A DNA stretch of 64,000 bases from Rubrivirga sp046845755 (lineage in GTDB: Bacteria; Bacteroidota; Rhodothermia; Rhodothermales; Rubricoccaceae), in assembly GCF_046845755.1 (NCBI RefSeq), contig NZ_CP177357.1, positions 2,976,001 through 3,040,000 of the forward strand, read 5' to 3'. The position numbers were made by a program, and so were the translations under genes. The notes below the pieces were generated by a model. It had not been told where the DNA came from. It saw nothing but the letters and a program-made list of their open reading frames with translations, and searched no databases. Numbering within the stretch: position 1 is the first letter of the stretch; the number at the start of each line of letters is the position of its first letter. Shown here piece by piece: positions 1 to 8,537 of the stretch.

Positions 1-2
1 CG

Positions 3-86
3 GGCCTCATGCGCAAGGTGGGCTACATCCTGGCCTGGTTCGAGCGCTACGGCGGGCCGGGGCTCGCGGCGCGGGCCGGGGAGTAG
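3..86 (+). CDS. C-terminal end of an unidentified protein (partial)
   Basis: The window opens inside a gene; the last 27 codons are readable in this frame before a TAG at 84-86. The visible tail begins GLMRKVGYILAWFERYGG and ends in a small Ala/Gly-rich segment. Too little is present to name a family. The call rests on an open frame from the window edge, coding-like GC third positions, and a stop located about 90 bases before the next gene. An internal ATG at 9 could also be a start, but a free-standing 25-residue product seems unlikely. Confidence 0.45.
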   Translation, partial: GLMRKVGYILAWFERYGGPGLAARAGE

Positions 87-176
87 AGGAGAAGAGGGAG
101 TCTCTTCCCCACTCTATGACGCCCACCCCCACGCCGCCACGTCTCCTCTTTGCGTCCCCGCCTCCCCTCTGACCCC

Positions 177-731
177 ATGCCCTCGTACGACGACGCCCTC
201 GCCCTCTTTCACGACTGGACCGTCGGCGACAGCCTGCGGCGGCACGGCGTGGCCGTCGAGGCGGCGATGGGCGAGCTCGCGCGCCGGCGCGGCGCCGACG
301 TCGAGCGCTGGCGGATGGCGGGGCTGCTCCACGACCTCGACTACGAGCGCTACCCCGAGGCCGACCGCCACCCCCACATCGGGGTCGAGGAGCTGGAGCG
401 GCGGGGCTACGACGAGGAGATCCGGACGGCGATTCTGGGCCACGTCCCGCGCGTCGGCGTGGCGCGTGAGAGCGAGATGGCGAAGGCCCTCTTCGCCGTC
501 GACGAGCTGGCGGGCTTCGTGACGGCGGTCGCGCACGTCCGGCCCGGCGGAATGGAGGGGATGACGCCGCGGTCGGTCAAAAAGAAGCTCAAGGACAAAA
601 AGTTCGCCGCCGCCGTCTCCCGCGACGACATCCGCCAAGGGTCCGAGGAGCTGGGCGTCGAGCTGGACGAGCTGATCCAGATCGTGATCGACGGGATGAC
701 GCGTGAAGCCTCGCGCCTGGGTCTGGCGTAG
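177..731 (+). CDS. HD-domain hydrolase-like protein
   Basis: A 184-residue soluble protein of the HD superfamily (metal-dependent phosphohydrolases, often acting on nucleotides). The metal-binding pattern is visible: His23 in an RRHG context, the His52-Asp53 pair in LLHDLDYE, histidines near 65-67, and a later Asp in FAVDELAG. This order fits the small HDIG-type proteins found in many bacteria. I chose the ATG at 177 rather than an in-frame ATG at 150 because the first nine residues of the longer form are basic and unlike the family. The gene is followed after 31 bases by the DUF445 gene on the same strand, so the two may be co-transcribed. The substrate cannot be deduced. Family call is good; role is unknown. 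Confidence 0.8.
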   Translation: MPSYDDALALFHDWTVGDSLRRHGVAVEAAMGELARRRGADVERWRMAGLLHDLDYERYPEADRHPHIGVEELERRGYDEEIRTAILGHVPRVGVARESEMAKALFAVDELAGFVTAVAHVRPGGMEGMTPRSVKKKLKDKKFAAAVSRDDIRQGSEELGVELDELIQIVIDGMTREASRLGLA

Positions 732-762
732 GAGCCCCGTCTCCCGTCCCCCCTCCGCACCG

Positions 763-2556
763 ATGCCCGACGACCGCCCCTCCGGCCCCCGCCGCTACGT
801 CCCCGTCCCGGGCCTCCCCGACCTCGACGCGCTCGCCGACGACGCGCCGACGGACGACGCGCCCGACCCGTTCGCCCTGCCCGACCCGCCGCCGCTGGCG
901 GAGCCGGAGACCACGGACGACGGACCGCAGACGACGGGGACGGAGGGCCGGGGACCGGGGACCGCCAGCCGGGCAAACGTAAGCGGGGGTACGGCGTCCC
1001 CTCTCCCCCCGGGAGAGGGACAGGGTGAGGGGCCGAAGCCTGTGGTAGGCACGCCGCCCGACCTGGACAGCAGCATGGGTCACCCAGATGGCATGATGGG
1101 AGCCCCGGTCGACCCTGTGAGGGCCCCGATTGACCCTGTGGGAGCCCCGGACGGCATTGTGGCAGATCCGGACGGCTCCGTGGGGCCCCCGGGCGGCTCT
1201 GCGACGCCCCCGCCCGGCGACGCGCCCACCACCACCCCCGACGCCCCGCGCGCGCCCGTCCCGGCCCCGCCCACCGAGCCCGGCGAGGCGCCGACCCGGC
1301 GCCCCGACCCGCCCGCGCGCCCCGACCCGACGCCGCCGACGACGCCACAGGAGCCCGGCGACGCGCTGGACGCGGGCGCCCCCCCGACGGAGACCGTCGA
1401 CCCGGTGGCCGGACCGCTGGTGCCGTCGCCGGTCGTGGAGACGGCCAAGAGCGTGACGAAGGACCGGGGCCGCGAGCTGGTGCAACTCGTCGTCCGCTAC
1501 GGCAAAGACCACCTGCCCCCCGAGACGCCGCGCGAGCCCGTGCCCGACACCGGGCCGCCCCGGATGGTGGGCCGCGTGGGCCAGCTGATCCCCTTTCTGC
1601 GCGTGATCCCGTACGGTCTGGCGGCGCTGTTCGTCGCCAGCTTCTGGTGGGACTTCCCCGGGATGAGCGTCGGCGTGCTCGGCGCGGACCTCGCGCTCGA
1701 CGGGTTGATGCGGGTGCTGACGGTCAGCGGGCTCATCGGGTTCGGGACGAACTGGCTGGCGATCACCATGCTGTTCCAGCCGCGCGAGAAGCGGGCGATC
1801 ATCCCCCAGGGCCTGATCCCGGCCCAGCGCGAGCGCGTGATCTACCGGCTGTCGGAGGCGATCAGCCGCGAGCTCATCAACGCCGACATCATCAAGCAGC
1901 GGATCCAGGCCTCGGGCGTGATCGGGCGGTACCGCGACCTGGCCCTCGGCGTGGTGCGCGGGGTCGTCGAGGACCCGGCGTTCCGGACCGACCTCAAGAC
2001 GCTCGCCCGGGACTACGCCCAGGAGGTGCTCGGCTCGGAGCCCGTCCGCCGCGAGGTGGCGCGGCTGGCGGTCGACAAGGTGGAGCAGCAGGCGGGCGGC
2101 GGGCTCGGCGGCGTCGCGCTGCGGCTGTACCGGACGTTCGCCGAGGACGACTTCCAGCGCCGGGTCGACCGGGCGCTCGACGAGCTGCCGGACGCCGTGG
2201 TCCCGCTGCTCGACCGGATCGACCACGCGCTCGACGCCGTCCCGGCCAAGGTGGAGGCCCGCGCCGACGAGATCGAGGAGGCCGCCACGACGGCCGTGCT
2301 CTCGTTCGTGGAGGGGTTCGACGTGCGGACGATGATCTCGGAGCGCGCGCGCCAGTTCGACGAGGGCCAGCTCGAGGGGCTCCTGAAGTCGACCTCGAAC
2401 GAGCAGCTCAACTACATCAAGTACCTCGGCGCGATCCTGGGCGTGGTCGGCGGGTTCGTGATCTGGCAGCCGATCGGGGCGCTGGCCGTCTTGGCGAGCC
2501 TGTCGCTGCTGCTGTGGGGCGTGGACGAGGCGCTCGTGCGGGCCCGGAGGACGTAG
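763..2556 (+). CDS. DUF445 family membrane protein with a repeat-rich proline N-terminus
   Basis: A 597-residue protein. The C-terminal 320 residues are the DUF445 family: a membrane segment near 276-296, the family signature GTNWLAITMLFQP near 328, a long helical middle rich in charged residues, and a closing membrane segment near 554-588. DUF445 proteins are envelope proteins of unknown function. The first 250 residues are proline-, aspartate- and glycine-rich, probably disordered and cytoplasmic. About residues 47-146 are encoded by DNA that looks like intergenic repeats: degenerate GGACCACGGACGA-like strings (905-960), a family A palindrome (991-1033), and six 21-bp units (1075-1200) giving heptapeptides such as MGAPVDP, VRAPIDP and VGAPDGI. 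The frame stays open through all of this. A later true start cannot be excluded, but codon use looks coding from 763. Confidence 0.82.
   Translation: MPDDRPSGPRRYVPVPGLPDLDALADDAPTDDAPDPFALPDPPPLAEPETTDDGPQTTGTEGRGPGTASRANVSGGTASPLPPGEGQGEGPKPVVGTPPDLDSSMGHPDGMMGAPVDPVRAPIDPVGAPDGIVADPDGSVGPPGGSATPPPGDAPTTTPDAPRAPVPAPPTEPGEAPTRRPDPPARPDPTPPTTPQEPGDALDAGAPPTETVDPVAGPLVPSPVVETAKSVTKDRGRELVQLVVRYGKDHLPPETPREPVPDTGPPRMVGRVGQLIPFLRVIPYGLAALFVASFWWDFPGMSVGVLGADLALDGLMRVLTVSGLIGFGTNWLAITMLFQPREKRAIIPQGLIPAQRERVIYRLSEAISRELINADIIKQRIQASGVIGRYRDLALGVVRGVVEDPAFRTDLKTLARDYAQEVLGSEPVRREVARLAVDKVEQQAGGGLGGVALRLYRTFAEDDFQRRVDRALDELPDAVVPLLDRIDHALDAVPAKVEARADEIEEAATTAVLSFVEGFDVRTMISERARQFDEGQLEGLLKSTSNEQLNYIKYLGAILGVVGGFVIWQPIGALAVLASLSLLLWGVDEALVRARRT
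991..1033 (+). repeat. Family A palindromic repeat inside a coding region
   Basis: The sequence ACGGCGTCCCCTCTCCC, a short loop, then GGGAGAGGGACAGGGTGAGG. It matches the dispersed family A element seen at 23053, 24621, 27694, 28748, 54923, 55353 and elsewhere in this window. Here it lies within the DUF445 gene and is read in frame, giving residues around SPLPPGEGQGEGP. Confidence 0.85.
1075..1200 (+). repeat. 21-bp tandem array, six units, in frame inside a gene
   Basis: Six direct units of 21 bp (starting at 1075, 1096, 1117, 1138, 1159 and 1180) with a core like GTGGGAGCCCCGGTCGACCCT. They encode six heptapeptides in the DUF445 protein. The reverse complement of the unit resembles the units of the intergenic array at 19613-19770, so the two arrays appear to belong to one repeat family in opposite orientation. 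Confidence 0.85.
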
Positions 2557-2724
2557 CGGCCGGCGGCGGCGCTCGCGACCGTGGCCTGAGTGACGCACAA
2601 TTGGTGATCAGAAAGAAACTCTCATCACCCCTCTTAAGGTCCGTGCTGCGAGCTCGATCACGAGCGGGAAGCCCACCCCCTGACGGCTCGGGGGATCGTT
2701 ACACAGCCCCGCGTCTGTTCGCAT

Positions 2725-4848
2725 ATGTCTACGGACTCCTCTCCTCCCGGCCCGCTCTGGATGGATTCCGGCGACCTCCACCGGAGCACGTACCGCGTGT
2801 TCTGCGTCATCGCCGCCGCGCTGAACCCGGTGTTCGGGGCGGTCTACCAGGCGACGGACCCGGGCGGCTTCGACCCGCTCTGGGGCCGCTTGTTGGTCTC
2901 GGTGGGGCTGTTGCTCCTCCTCTCGCTCTCGTACATGGTCGAGTGGGTGGCGCAGAACTTCCTCCGGCTCGTCCAGGGGTACTTCTACGTGTTCGTTGTG
3001 TACCTCGTCGGGCTCACGGCGCTCAACGGGTTCTCGCCGAACTACGCGCTGGGCGCGCTCTTCGCCTTCATGGCGATGGGGATCGCGTTTAGCCTGGGGC
3101 TCCGGCGGCAGACGGCCCCGCTCACCCGGTACCTCGGGTTCGTCATCGTGCTCGTCGGGGCGGCCGTGGTGGCGGCCGCAGCGACCGGCCGGGCCGGCGG
3201 GCCGGTCAGCTTGTGGATCCTGTGGGCGTGCGTGGCCTCGACGGCCCTCATCATCTACGTCGCGGCCGAGGCCCGGCTCCGCGCCGAGGGCTCGGTCGAG
3301 GCCTCGGAGCACCGGTTCCACACGCTCATGAACGCGGCGAACGACGCCATCGTCATCGCCGACCCCGAGACGAACCTGCTCGTCGACGTCAACGAGATGG
3401 CCCTCCAGCTGACCGGGCTCACGCGGGAGGCCGTCCGGCGGACTCGGCTCGACGACCTGTTCCCGGACGGGGACCGCGAGCGCGCCTCGGCGCAGTTCCG
3501 GGCCCACGTGTTCGGGGGGGCCCCGGTCCCCGCCGACCTCTACGTCGCCAACAAGGCCGGCGGGACGACGCCCGTCGACGTCAGCGCGGGCCTGATCGAC
3601 GTCGACGGCCGGCCCCTCGTCCAGGCCATCCTCCGCGATGCCACGGAGCGGCTCCACTACGAGACCCAGCTGATCCAGGCCAAGGAGCGGGCCGAGGAGC
3701 TCCTCGCGCTCCGGACGAACCTGCTCAACAACATGAGCCACGAGCTCCGGACCCCCCTCACGGCGATCCTCGGGTTCGCCGAGGTCCTCGCCGAGGAGGT
3801 CGAGGGGCCCCAGCGCGAGGCGGCCGAGAGCGTGCTCCAGGGCGGGCGCCGGCTCCACGCCACGGTCAACTCGGTCTTGGGGCTGGCCCAGCTCGAGGCC
3901 GGGGCCACCCACCTCCGCGTCCGCCCGGTCGACCTCGCGGCCCACCTCCAGGAGTCGCTCGCGCTGCTCCGCCCGCTCGCGCTCCAGAAGGGGCTCGACC
4001 TCCGGCTCGTCGTCCAGTCCCACGAGGCCGTGGCCAAGACGGACCCCGGGTGCTTCGACCGGATCGTGAGCAACCTCGTCGGCAACGCGATCAAGTTCAC
4101 CGATCGGGGGGAGATCGTCGTGACGGTCCGGTCCCGGCCGGGCCGGGTGGTCGTCGACGTCCGCGACACGGGGGTCGGGGTGAGCCCGGCGTTCCTGCCG
4201 CGGCTCTTCGAGGAGTTCCAGCAGGAGTCGACGGGGCTGGGCCGGAGCCACGAGGGCAGCGGGCTCGGCCTGGCCATCACCAAGCGGCTCGTCGAGGTGC
4301 TCGACGGCGAGATCGAGGTGCAGAGCGAGCGGGGCGTCGGCTCGACGTTCACGGTCGGGCTCCCCGCTGCCGAAGCCGAGCCCGAGCCCGCGTGGTCCTC
4401 CGCCGCGCTCCTCGTGGCCGGGCCCGCCGGCCGCCGGCGGGTCCTCGTCGTCGAGGACAACACCGAGACCCGCGAGCTCATCGCCAACCGCCTGTCCTCG
4501 GTGTGCCGGGTCGAGACGGCCGCCGGCCCCGACGAGGCCGTGGCCCTCGCCGCGCGCCGGTCCTACGACGCCTTCGTCCTCGACATCAACCTGACCGCCG
4601 ACCGCGACGGGGTCGACGTGCTCCGCGCGCTCCGGGGCCTCCCGGCCCACGCCTCCACCCCGGCCGCCGCCATGACGGCCTACGCCATGCCCGGCGACCG
4701 CGAGCGGTTCCTCGCCTCCGGGTTCGACGCCTACCTCTCCAAGCCGTTTACCTCGCACGAGATCCGGTCCCTCGTCCTCGACCTCTTCGCCCTCTCGGGC
4801 GACGGGGCGTCGACGGAGACCGCTCCTTCCCTCTCCATCCATGCGTGA
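2725..4848 (+). CDS. Hybrid histidine kinase: 6-TM sensor, PAS, HisKA, HATPase, receiver
   Basis: A 707-residue membrane sensor kinase. Six hydrophobic segments fill residues about 23-180, followed by a PAS domain (about 190-310). The dimerisation/phosphoacceptor domain has NMSHELRTPLTAIL with the phospho-His at 339. The ATP-binding domain has NAIKFTD, DTGVGV and GSGLGLAITKRLVE. The C-terminal receiver domain (about 570-690) has its phosphoacceptor Asp near 620 in FVLDINL and a conserved Lys in LSKPF. The receiver carries no output domain, so phosphotransfer to another protein is likely. Its TGA lies inside the start of the next gene (ATG 4841, 8-base overlap), which strongly suggests co-translation with the PhcB-like methyltransferase. 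The arrangement recalls kinases of the PhcS/LqsS/CqsS autoinducer-sensing group, which also have six-TM sensor regions; that link is inference. Confidence 0.93.
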   Translation: MSTDSSPPGPLWMDSGDLHRSTYRVFCVIAAALNPVFGAVYQATDPGGFDPLWGRLLVSVGLLLLLSLSYMVEWVAQNFLRLVQGYFYVFVVYLVGLTALNGFSPNYALGALFAFMAMGIAFSLGLRRQTAPLTRYLGFVIVLVGAAVVAAAATGRAGGPVSLWILWACVASTALIIYVAAEARLRAEGSVEASEHRFHTLMNAANDAIVIADPETNLLVDVNEMALQLTGLTREAVRRTRLDDLFPDGDRERASAQFRAHVFGGAPVPADLYVANKAGGTTPVDVSAGLIDVDGRPLVQAILRDATERLHYETQLIQAKERAEELLALRTNLLNNMSHELRTPLTAILGFAEVLAEEVEGPQREAAESVLQGGRRLHATVNSVLGLAQLEAGATHLRVRPVDLAAHLQESLALLRPLALQKGLDLRLVVQSHEAVAKTDPGCFDRIVSNLVGNAIKFTDRGEIVVTVRSRPGRVVVDVRDTGVGVSPAFLPRLFEEFQQESTGLGRSHEGSGLGLAITKRLVEVLDGEIEVQSERGVGSTFTVGLPAAEAEPEPAWSSAALLVAGPAGRRRVLVVEDNTETRELIANRLSSVCRVETAAGPDEAVALAARRSYDAFVLDINLTADRDGVDVLRALRGLPAHASTPAAAMTAYAMPGDRERFLASGFDAYLSKPFTSHEIRSLVLDLFALSGDGASTETAPSLSIHA

Positions 4849-5860
4849 CTTATCCCCCCCGGCTGAGGGCGACGGCGGTGCCGTGGCCATCTCGCCCCCC
4901 GACCTCCCCCTCCTCGTCCGGCCGGCCGACGCCGTCTCGATCGGGCAGCACCTCGCGTTCGTCGAGCGGATGGTGGCCCAGGGCGGCCCGCGCCCCGGCG
5001 AGTACGCCGCGTTCGACCGCTGGCTCGCCTACGTCGCCAGCGAGCTCCGGACCGGGCGGATCGCCGACGGCGAGCTCCGCGCCGTCCGCGCGGCGTTCGG
5101 GCCGGCCCTCTCGCTCGGGACCAACCAGGGCCTCAGCCTCCGCAAGCCGCACGGGTACTCCGGCGACTTCGAGATCATCGACCGGATGTACCGCGAGCAC
5201 GTCACGGACGACCCGGACCTCCGCAACTGGGACCTCTACTTCCACAGCCAGGCCGGGCCCCGCGCGGTCCGCAACCGGAAGGCGTACGTCGTCGACCTCC
5301 TGGGCGCGTTCGCCCAGTCCGGCGGCGCGCGCGTCCTCAACGTGGCGAGCGGGCCGGCCCGCGACGTCGCCGAGTTTTTCGGGGACGCCGGCGGCTCGGC
5401 CACCGGCGTGGCCGTCGACTGCGTGGACGCCGACGCCGACGCCATCGCCTACGCCCGCCACGTGTGCGCCCCGTACCTCGACCGGGTCGCGTTCTACCAC
5501 GCCAACGCCCTCCGCTTCACGTCGGCCCACCGCTACGGGCTGATCTGGTCGGCCGGGCTGTTCGACTACTTCGGCGACCGGGGGTTCAAGTTCCTCCTCG
5601 AGCGGCTGCTCGAGATGCTGGCCGAGGGGGGCGAGCTCGTCGTCGGCAACTTCTGCGAGAACGCGACGCGCGACTACATGGAGGTCATCGGCGACTGGGA
5701 GCTCCACTACCGCTCGGAGGACGAGCTCATCGAACTCGCGATGGCGTGCGGCGTGGCGCCCGAAGACATCCGCATCGGCCGAGAGCCTCAGGGGATCAAC
5801 CTGTTCCTCCACATCAAGCGTGGCCCGTCGTTCCTCCCCATGACTGAGGAGGCCAGCTAG
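4841..5860 (+). CDS. PhcB-like SAM-dependent methyltransferase
   Basis: A 339-residue class I methyltransferase. It matches the family annotated as extracellular factor (3-hydroxypalmitate methyl ester) biosynthesis protein. The family landmarks are RKPHGYSGDFE (about 101-111), the SAM-binding loop VLNVASGPARDV (about 165-177), WSAGLFDYFGD (about 236-246), a VVGNF strand, and a late W-x-L-x-YR motif. In Ralstonia, PhcB makes a fatty-acid methyl ester signal read by the kinase PhcS. Here the gene overlaps the end of a six-TM hybrid kinase by 8 bases. The first 40 residues are variable. The family assignment is by pattern; the actual substrate (free hydroxy fatty acid or something else) is not shown by the sequence. 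Confidence 0.82.
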   Translation: MRDLSPPAEGDGGAVAISPPDLPLLVRPADAVSIGQHLAFVERMVAQGGPRPGEYAAFDRWLAYVASELRTGRIADGELRAVRAAFGPALSLGTNQGLSLRKPHGYSGDFEIIDRMYREHVTDDPDLRNWDLYFHSQAGPRAVRNRKAYVVDLLGAFAQSGGARVLNVASGPARDVAEFFGDAGGSATGVAVDCVDADADAIAYARHVCAPYLDRVAFYHANALRFTSAHRYGLIWSAGLFDYFGDRGFKFLLERLLEMLAEGGELVVGNFCENATRDYMEVIGDWELHYRSEDELIELAMACGVAPEDIRIGREPQGINLFLHIKRGPSFLPMTEEAS

Positions 5861-6034
5861 CACCGCCGTCGCCACGGCGTCGACGGGTTCGTGACCGGGC
5901 AGCCGATGGGGTGCTGGCCGTGCTCGCGAGCCCGTCGCTGCTATGGCGCTTGTGCGGGCATGGGAAACCGGGGGATTGCTGAATGGTCGGGGAGCGCTCG
6001 CGCTCTACACTGTGGGCCTCTCTCCCTCGCCCCG

Positions 6035-6673
6035 ATGCGCCTTCTCGCCCCCGCCCTCCTGCTGGCCCTCGGCCTGACCACCGCCGCCAGCGCCCAGCAC
6101 GTTCACCGGTACGCCGACGACACGGTCGCCTCGCGGTGGATGCGCGTCACGCCGCACCCGGCCGACGGGCTCCGCACGGTCGCCGCCATCGACCGCCGGC
6201 TGGCCGAGCTCGACGTCGAGATCGCCGGGCTGGACCGCGAGATCGCGGGCGTCCGCGAGACGTTCCGGTATCTCAACGTCCCCGACACCGAGCGGCCCGC
6301 GTACCAAGACCGCGCGCGGGCGTTCGACGCCGACCGGCGCCTCTTCGAGATGGAGTCGGGCCGCGTGCAGGCGATGTACGACGACCTCGTCCGCTACCGG
6401 AGCGGCCCGCGCGAGCGCCGCGCTTACGCCGAGGCGGTCGCCCGCCTGCGCCGCCAGGCGGACCGGCTGGAGGCGGACGCCGCCGACCTCCGCGACTGGA
6501 ACGACGCGCTGGCGGAGCGGAGCGGCGAGCACCAGGCGGTCGCGAGCGCGACGGCACGCCACGGCCAGATGCTGAGCCAGCGTCGCTCGGACCTCCGCCA
6601 CGAGCGGGCCGTGCTCGGCTTGCGCCGGGCGCGGCTCGTCGCGCGGGCCGAAGACGCGCGGCGGCGGTCGTAG
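6035..6673 (+). CDS. Exported coiled-coil protein of unknown function
   Basis: A 212-residue protein with a typical signal peptide (MRLLAPALLLALGLTTAAS, cleavage probably after SAQ). The mature part is almost wholly charged helix with heptad-like spacing (IDRRLAELDVEIAGLDREIA, then ARLRRQADRLEADAADL). It is therefore likely a periplasmic coiled coil. I chose the ATG at 6035 because the 48 in-frame residues before it are Cys/Arg/Gly-rich and lack any signal character. No enzymatic motif is visible. It stands alone between the methyltransferase gene and a convergent TPR gene. Function not recognised. Confidence 0.75.
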   Translation: MRLLAPALLLALGLTTAASAQHVHRYADDTVASRWMRVTPHPADGLRTVAAIDRRLAELDVEIAGLDREIAGVRETFRYLNVPDTERPAYQDRARAFDADRRLFEMESGRVQAMYDDLVRYRSGPRERRAYAEAVARLRRQADRLEADAADLRDWNDALAERSGEHQAVASATARHGQMLSQRRSDLRHERAVLGLRRARLVARAEDARRRS

Positions 6674-6745
6674 CGAGGTGCTTGGCGGAGCGCGCCCAGC
6701 GTCTCCGATCAGGCGAGCACCGCTCGCCGAGGGCCGACCCATCGG

Positions 6746-8452
6746 CTACCGCTGCCCGGCCCCGGCCCGGACGCGCGCGACGAGGCCCGCCCACCGGGGA
6801 TCGTCGTGGAGCGGGATGAGCTCCGGGTACACCACCAGGTCCTCCATGTAGGGCTCGCTGGCGGCGACCGACCGCTCCAGCGCGGCGAACGCCGCATCGG
6901 TGTTCCCGAACGCGACCTCGACCCACGCCCGCGGGGTGTGCGGGTCCGTGATCTGGGACAGATGCCGCTCGGCGCTCCGCCGGTCTCCCGTCCGCGCGTA
7001 CGCATACGCGAGCACCTGTTGACCAAATTGATAGCTCGGGCGCTCCTCCACGTACGGACGTAATAGCGCAATCGCCTCTCCACTGTGCCCCGCGACGACT
7101 AGGAACTCGGCGAGCCACGTGGCCGTGCCGAAGTTGGGGAAGAGGGCGTACGCGGCCCGCATCAATTCGAGAGCCCGCCCCGTCTTCCCGGCCGCGAGAT
7201 AGACCAGTCCGGACCACATCAGTGACCCTGGGCTTAGGGGATCGATCGCCACGGCCTGCTCGACGGCCCGGAGCGCCCCCTCTTCGTCGCCCCAGAACTG
7301 GCGGGTGAACCCGAGCCTCGCCCAAGCCAGCGCATCGCTCGGGGTTGCCTCGACGGCCCGTTCGTAGTGGGCTTGCGCGGCGGCAAGATCCCCGTCATAG
7401 GCATAGGCCACCTGGCCGAGCATCGTGTGGGCCAGGGCCACCCTCGGGTCGAGTTCGATCGCCCGATTGGCCGCCGCTCGCACCGCCTCCCATTCGGCAT
7501 CAATGTCCTCAGCAGAATCGGTTTCCACAATGGTCTGGTGCATATTGGCGAGCCCGGCCCACGCCGGTGCGTAGGTGCTGTCCCGCGCGATCGCCTCTGC
7601 ATAGATCCCAGGCAATTCGGTATATGCGTCGCCGCCCCCAGACTGGATGGCGTGTCCGCGGAGCGTGAGGAGGTACGCCTCCGGATCCGTAGACGGCCGC
7701 CCGACCCGCGCCGCACTGCCCACCCGCGCCCGGAGCTTGAAGGCGATCGCCCGCGCGATCTCTTCCTGCAACCCCAGCACGTCGGCGAGCTCCCGGTTGT
7801 ACGTCTCCGACCACGCCTGGCGCCCCGTCTCCGCGTCCACCAGGCTCGCTGTCACCCGCAGTTGGTCGCCCACCGTCCGTACGGTGCCCTCCACCAGGTG
7901 CGCCACGCCCAGCGCCCGGCCGATGGAGTCCGCTCGGGCGTCGGAGCCCTTGAAGGCGAACGCGGACGTGCGCGCGGTGACCTGGAGCCCCGGCACGCGG
8001 CCCAGGGTCTGGATGAGTTCGTCGGTCAGCCCGTCGGCGATGTAGTCCTCGCCGCCCACGGTCTCGAACGGGAGCACGGCGATGGTCGTCCAGTCCACCT
8101 CGGGGGCTAAGGCGGGCTCCATCCCGGCCTCCGCGTTCTCCGCCGCGTCCGCGCCCCCACCGACGAGCATCACGCCGACCCCCGCGAGGACCAGCAGCAC
8201 CGTCAGGATCGCCAGCTCGGGGCCGCTCGCCCGCTGCGCGCCCCGCTCGCCGTGGTACCACGCCACCACGAGTGCGACCAAGAAGCCAACCCCGAGCAGC
8301 ACTGGCACGGCGCGGAGCAGGCCGCTGGGCCAGCCGTACGTCGCCCCGAGCACGGCGACGACCTGGAGGACGAGCCAAGCACCCGCGAGGTAGGCCAACC
8401 CCCACTGGACAAGCTTGCGCTCCTTGATCCCGTCGAGAGAGGGAAGGGCCAT
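6746..8452 (-). CDS. Membrane-anchored TolB-like domain and TPR protein
   Basis: A 568-residue protein. Residues 1-100 hold three hydrophobic segments (around 14-41, 45-68 and 80-100). Residues about 120-250 form the TolB-like nucleotide-cyclase-associated domain seen as IAVLPFETVGGEDYIADGLT, then TARTSAFAFKG and LVEGTVRTVGDQLRVTASLV. The remainder is a run of tetratricopeptide repeats (AIELDPRVALAHTMLGQVAY and similar). Such proteins usually sit in the inner membrane with the TPR part as a protein-binding scaffold; many relatives carry a winged-helix or cyclase domain at the N-terminus, absent here. ATG 8452 is preferred over an ATG 30 bases upstream because the MALPSLDGIKERKLVQW start is typical of the family. 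Specific partner unknown. Confidence 0.85.
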   Translation of the reverse strand: MALPSLDGIKERKLVQWGLAYLAGAWLVLQVVAVLGATYGWPSGLLRAVPVLLGVGFLVALVVAWYHGERGAQRASGPELAILTVLLVLAGVGVMLVGGGADAAENAEAGMEPALAPEVDWTTIAVLPFETVGGEDYIADGLTDELIQTLGRVPGLQVTARTSAFAFKGSDARADSIGRALGVAHLVEGTVRTVGDQLRVTASLVDAETGRQAWSETYNRELADVLGLQEEIARAIAFKLRARVGSAARVGRPSTDPEAYLLTLRGHAIQSGGGDAYTELPGIYAEAIARDSTYAPAWAGLANMHQTIVETDSAEDIDAEWEAVRAAANRAIELDPRVALAHTMLGQVAYAYDGDLAAAQAHYERAVEATPSDALAWARLGFTRQFWGDEEGALRAVEQAVAIDPLSPGSLMWSGLVYLAAGKTGRALELMRAAYALFPNFGTATWLAEFLVVAGHSGEAIALLRPYVEERPSYQFGQQVLAYAYARTGDRRSAERHLSQITDPHTPRAWVEVAFGNTDAAFAALERSVAASEPYMEDLVVYPELIPLHDDPRWAGLVARVRAGAGQR

Positions 8453-8537
8453 GGCGACACGAGTTCGCGGAGCCTGCAACATAGAGCCGCATGCTTGTCC
8501 GGCGACCTCGTGCGCCTCGGACCCAAGGCAGGCGGGT

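Noticed and set aside
589..2598. Long minus-strand open frame of about 669 codons opposite the DUF445 gene
   Set aside because: It is rich in Arg, His, Asp and Val as expected from antisense of GC-rich coding DNA. The plus strand has a recognisable DUF445 domain.
2608..4890. Minus-strand open frame of 760 codons opposite the histidine kinase
   Set aside because: Composition is that of an antisense shadow. The kinase motifs are unambiguous on the plus strand.
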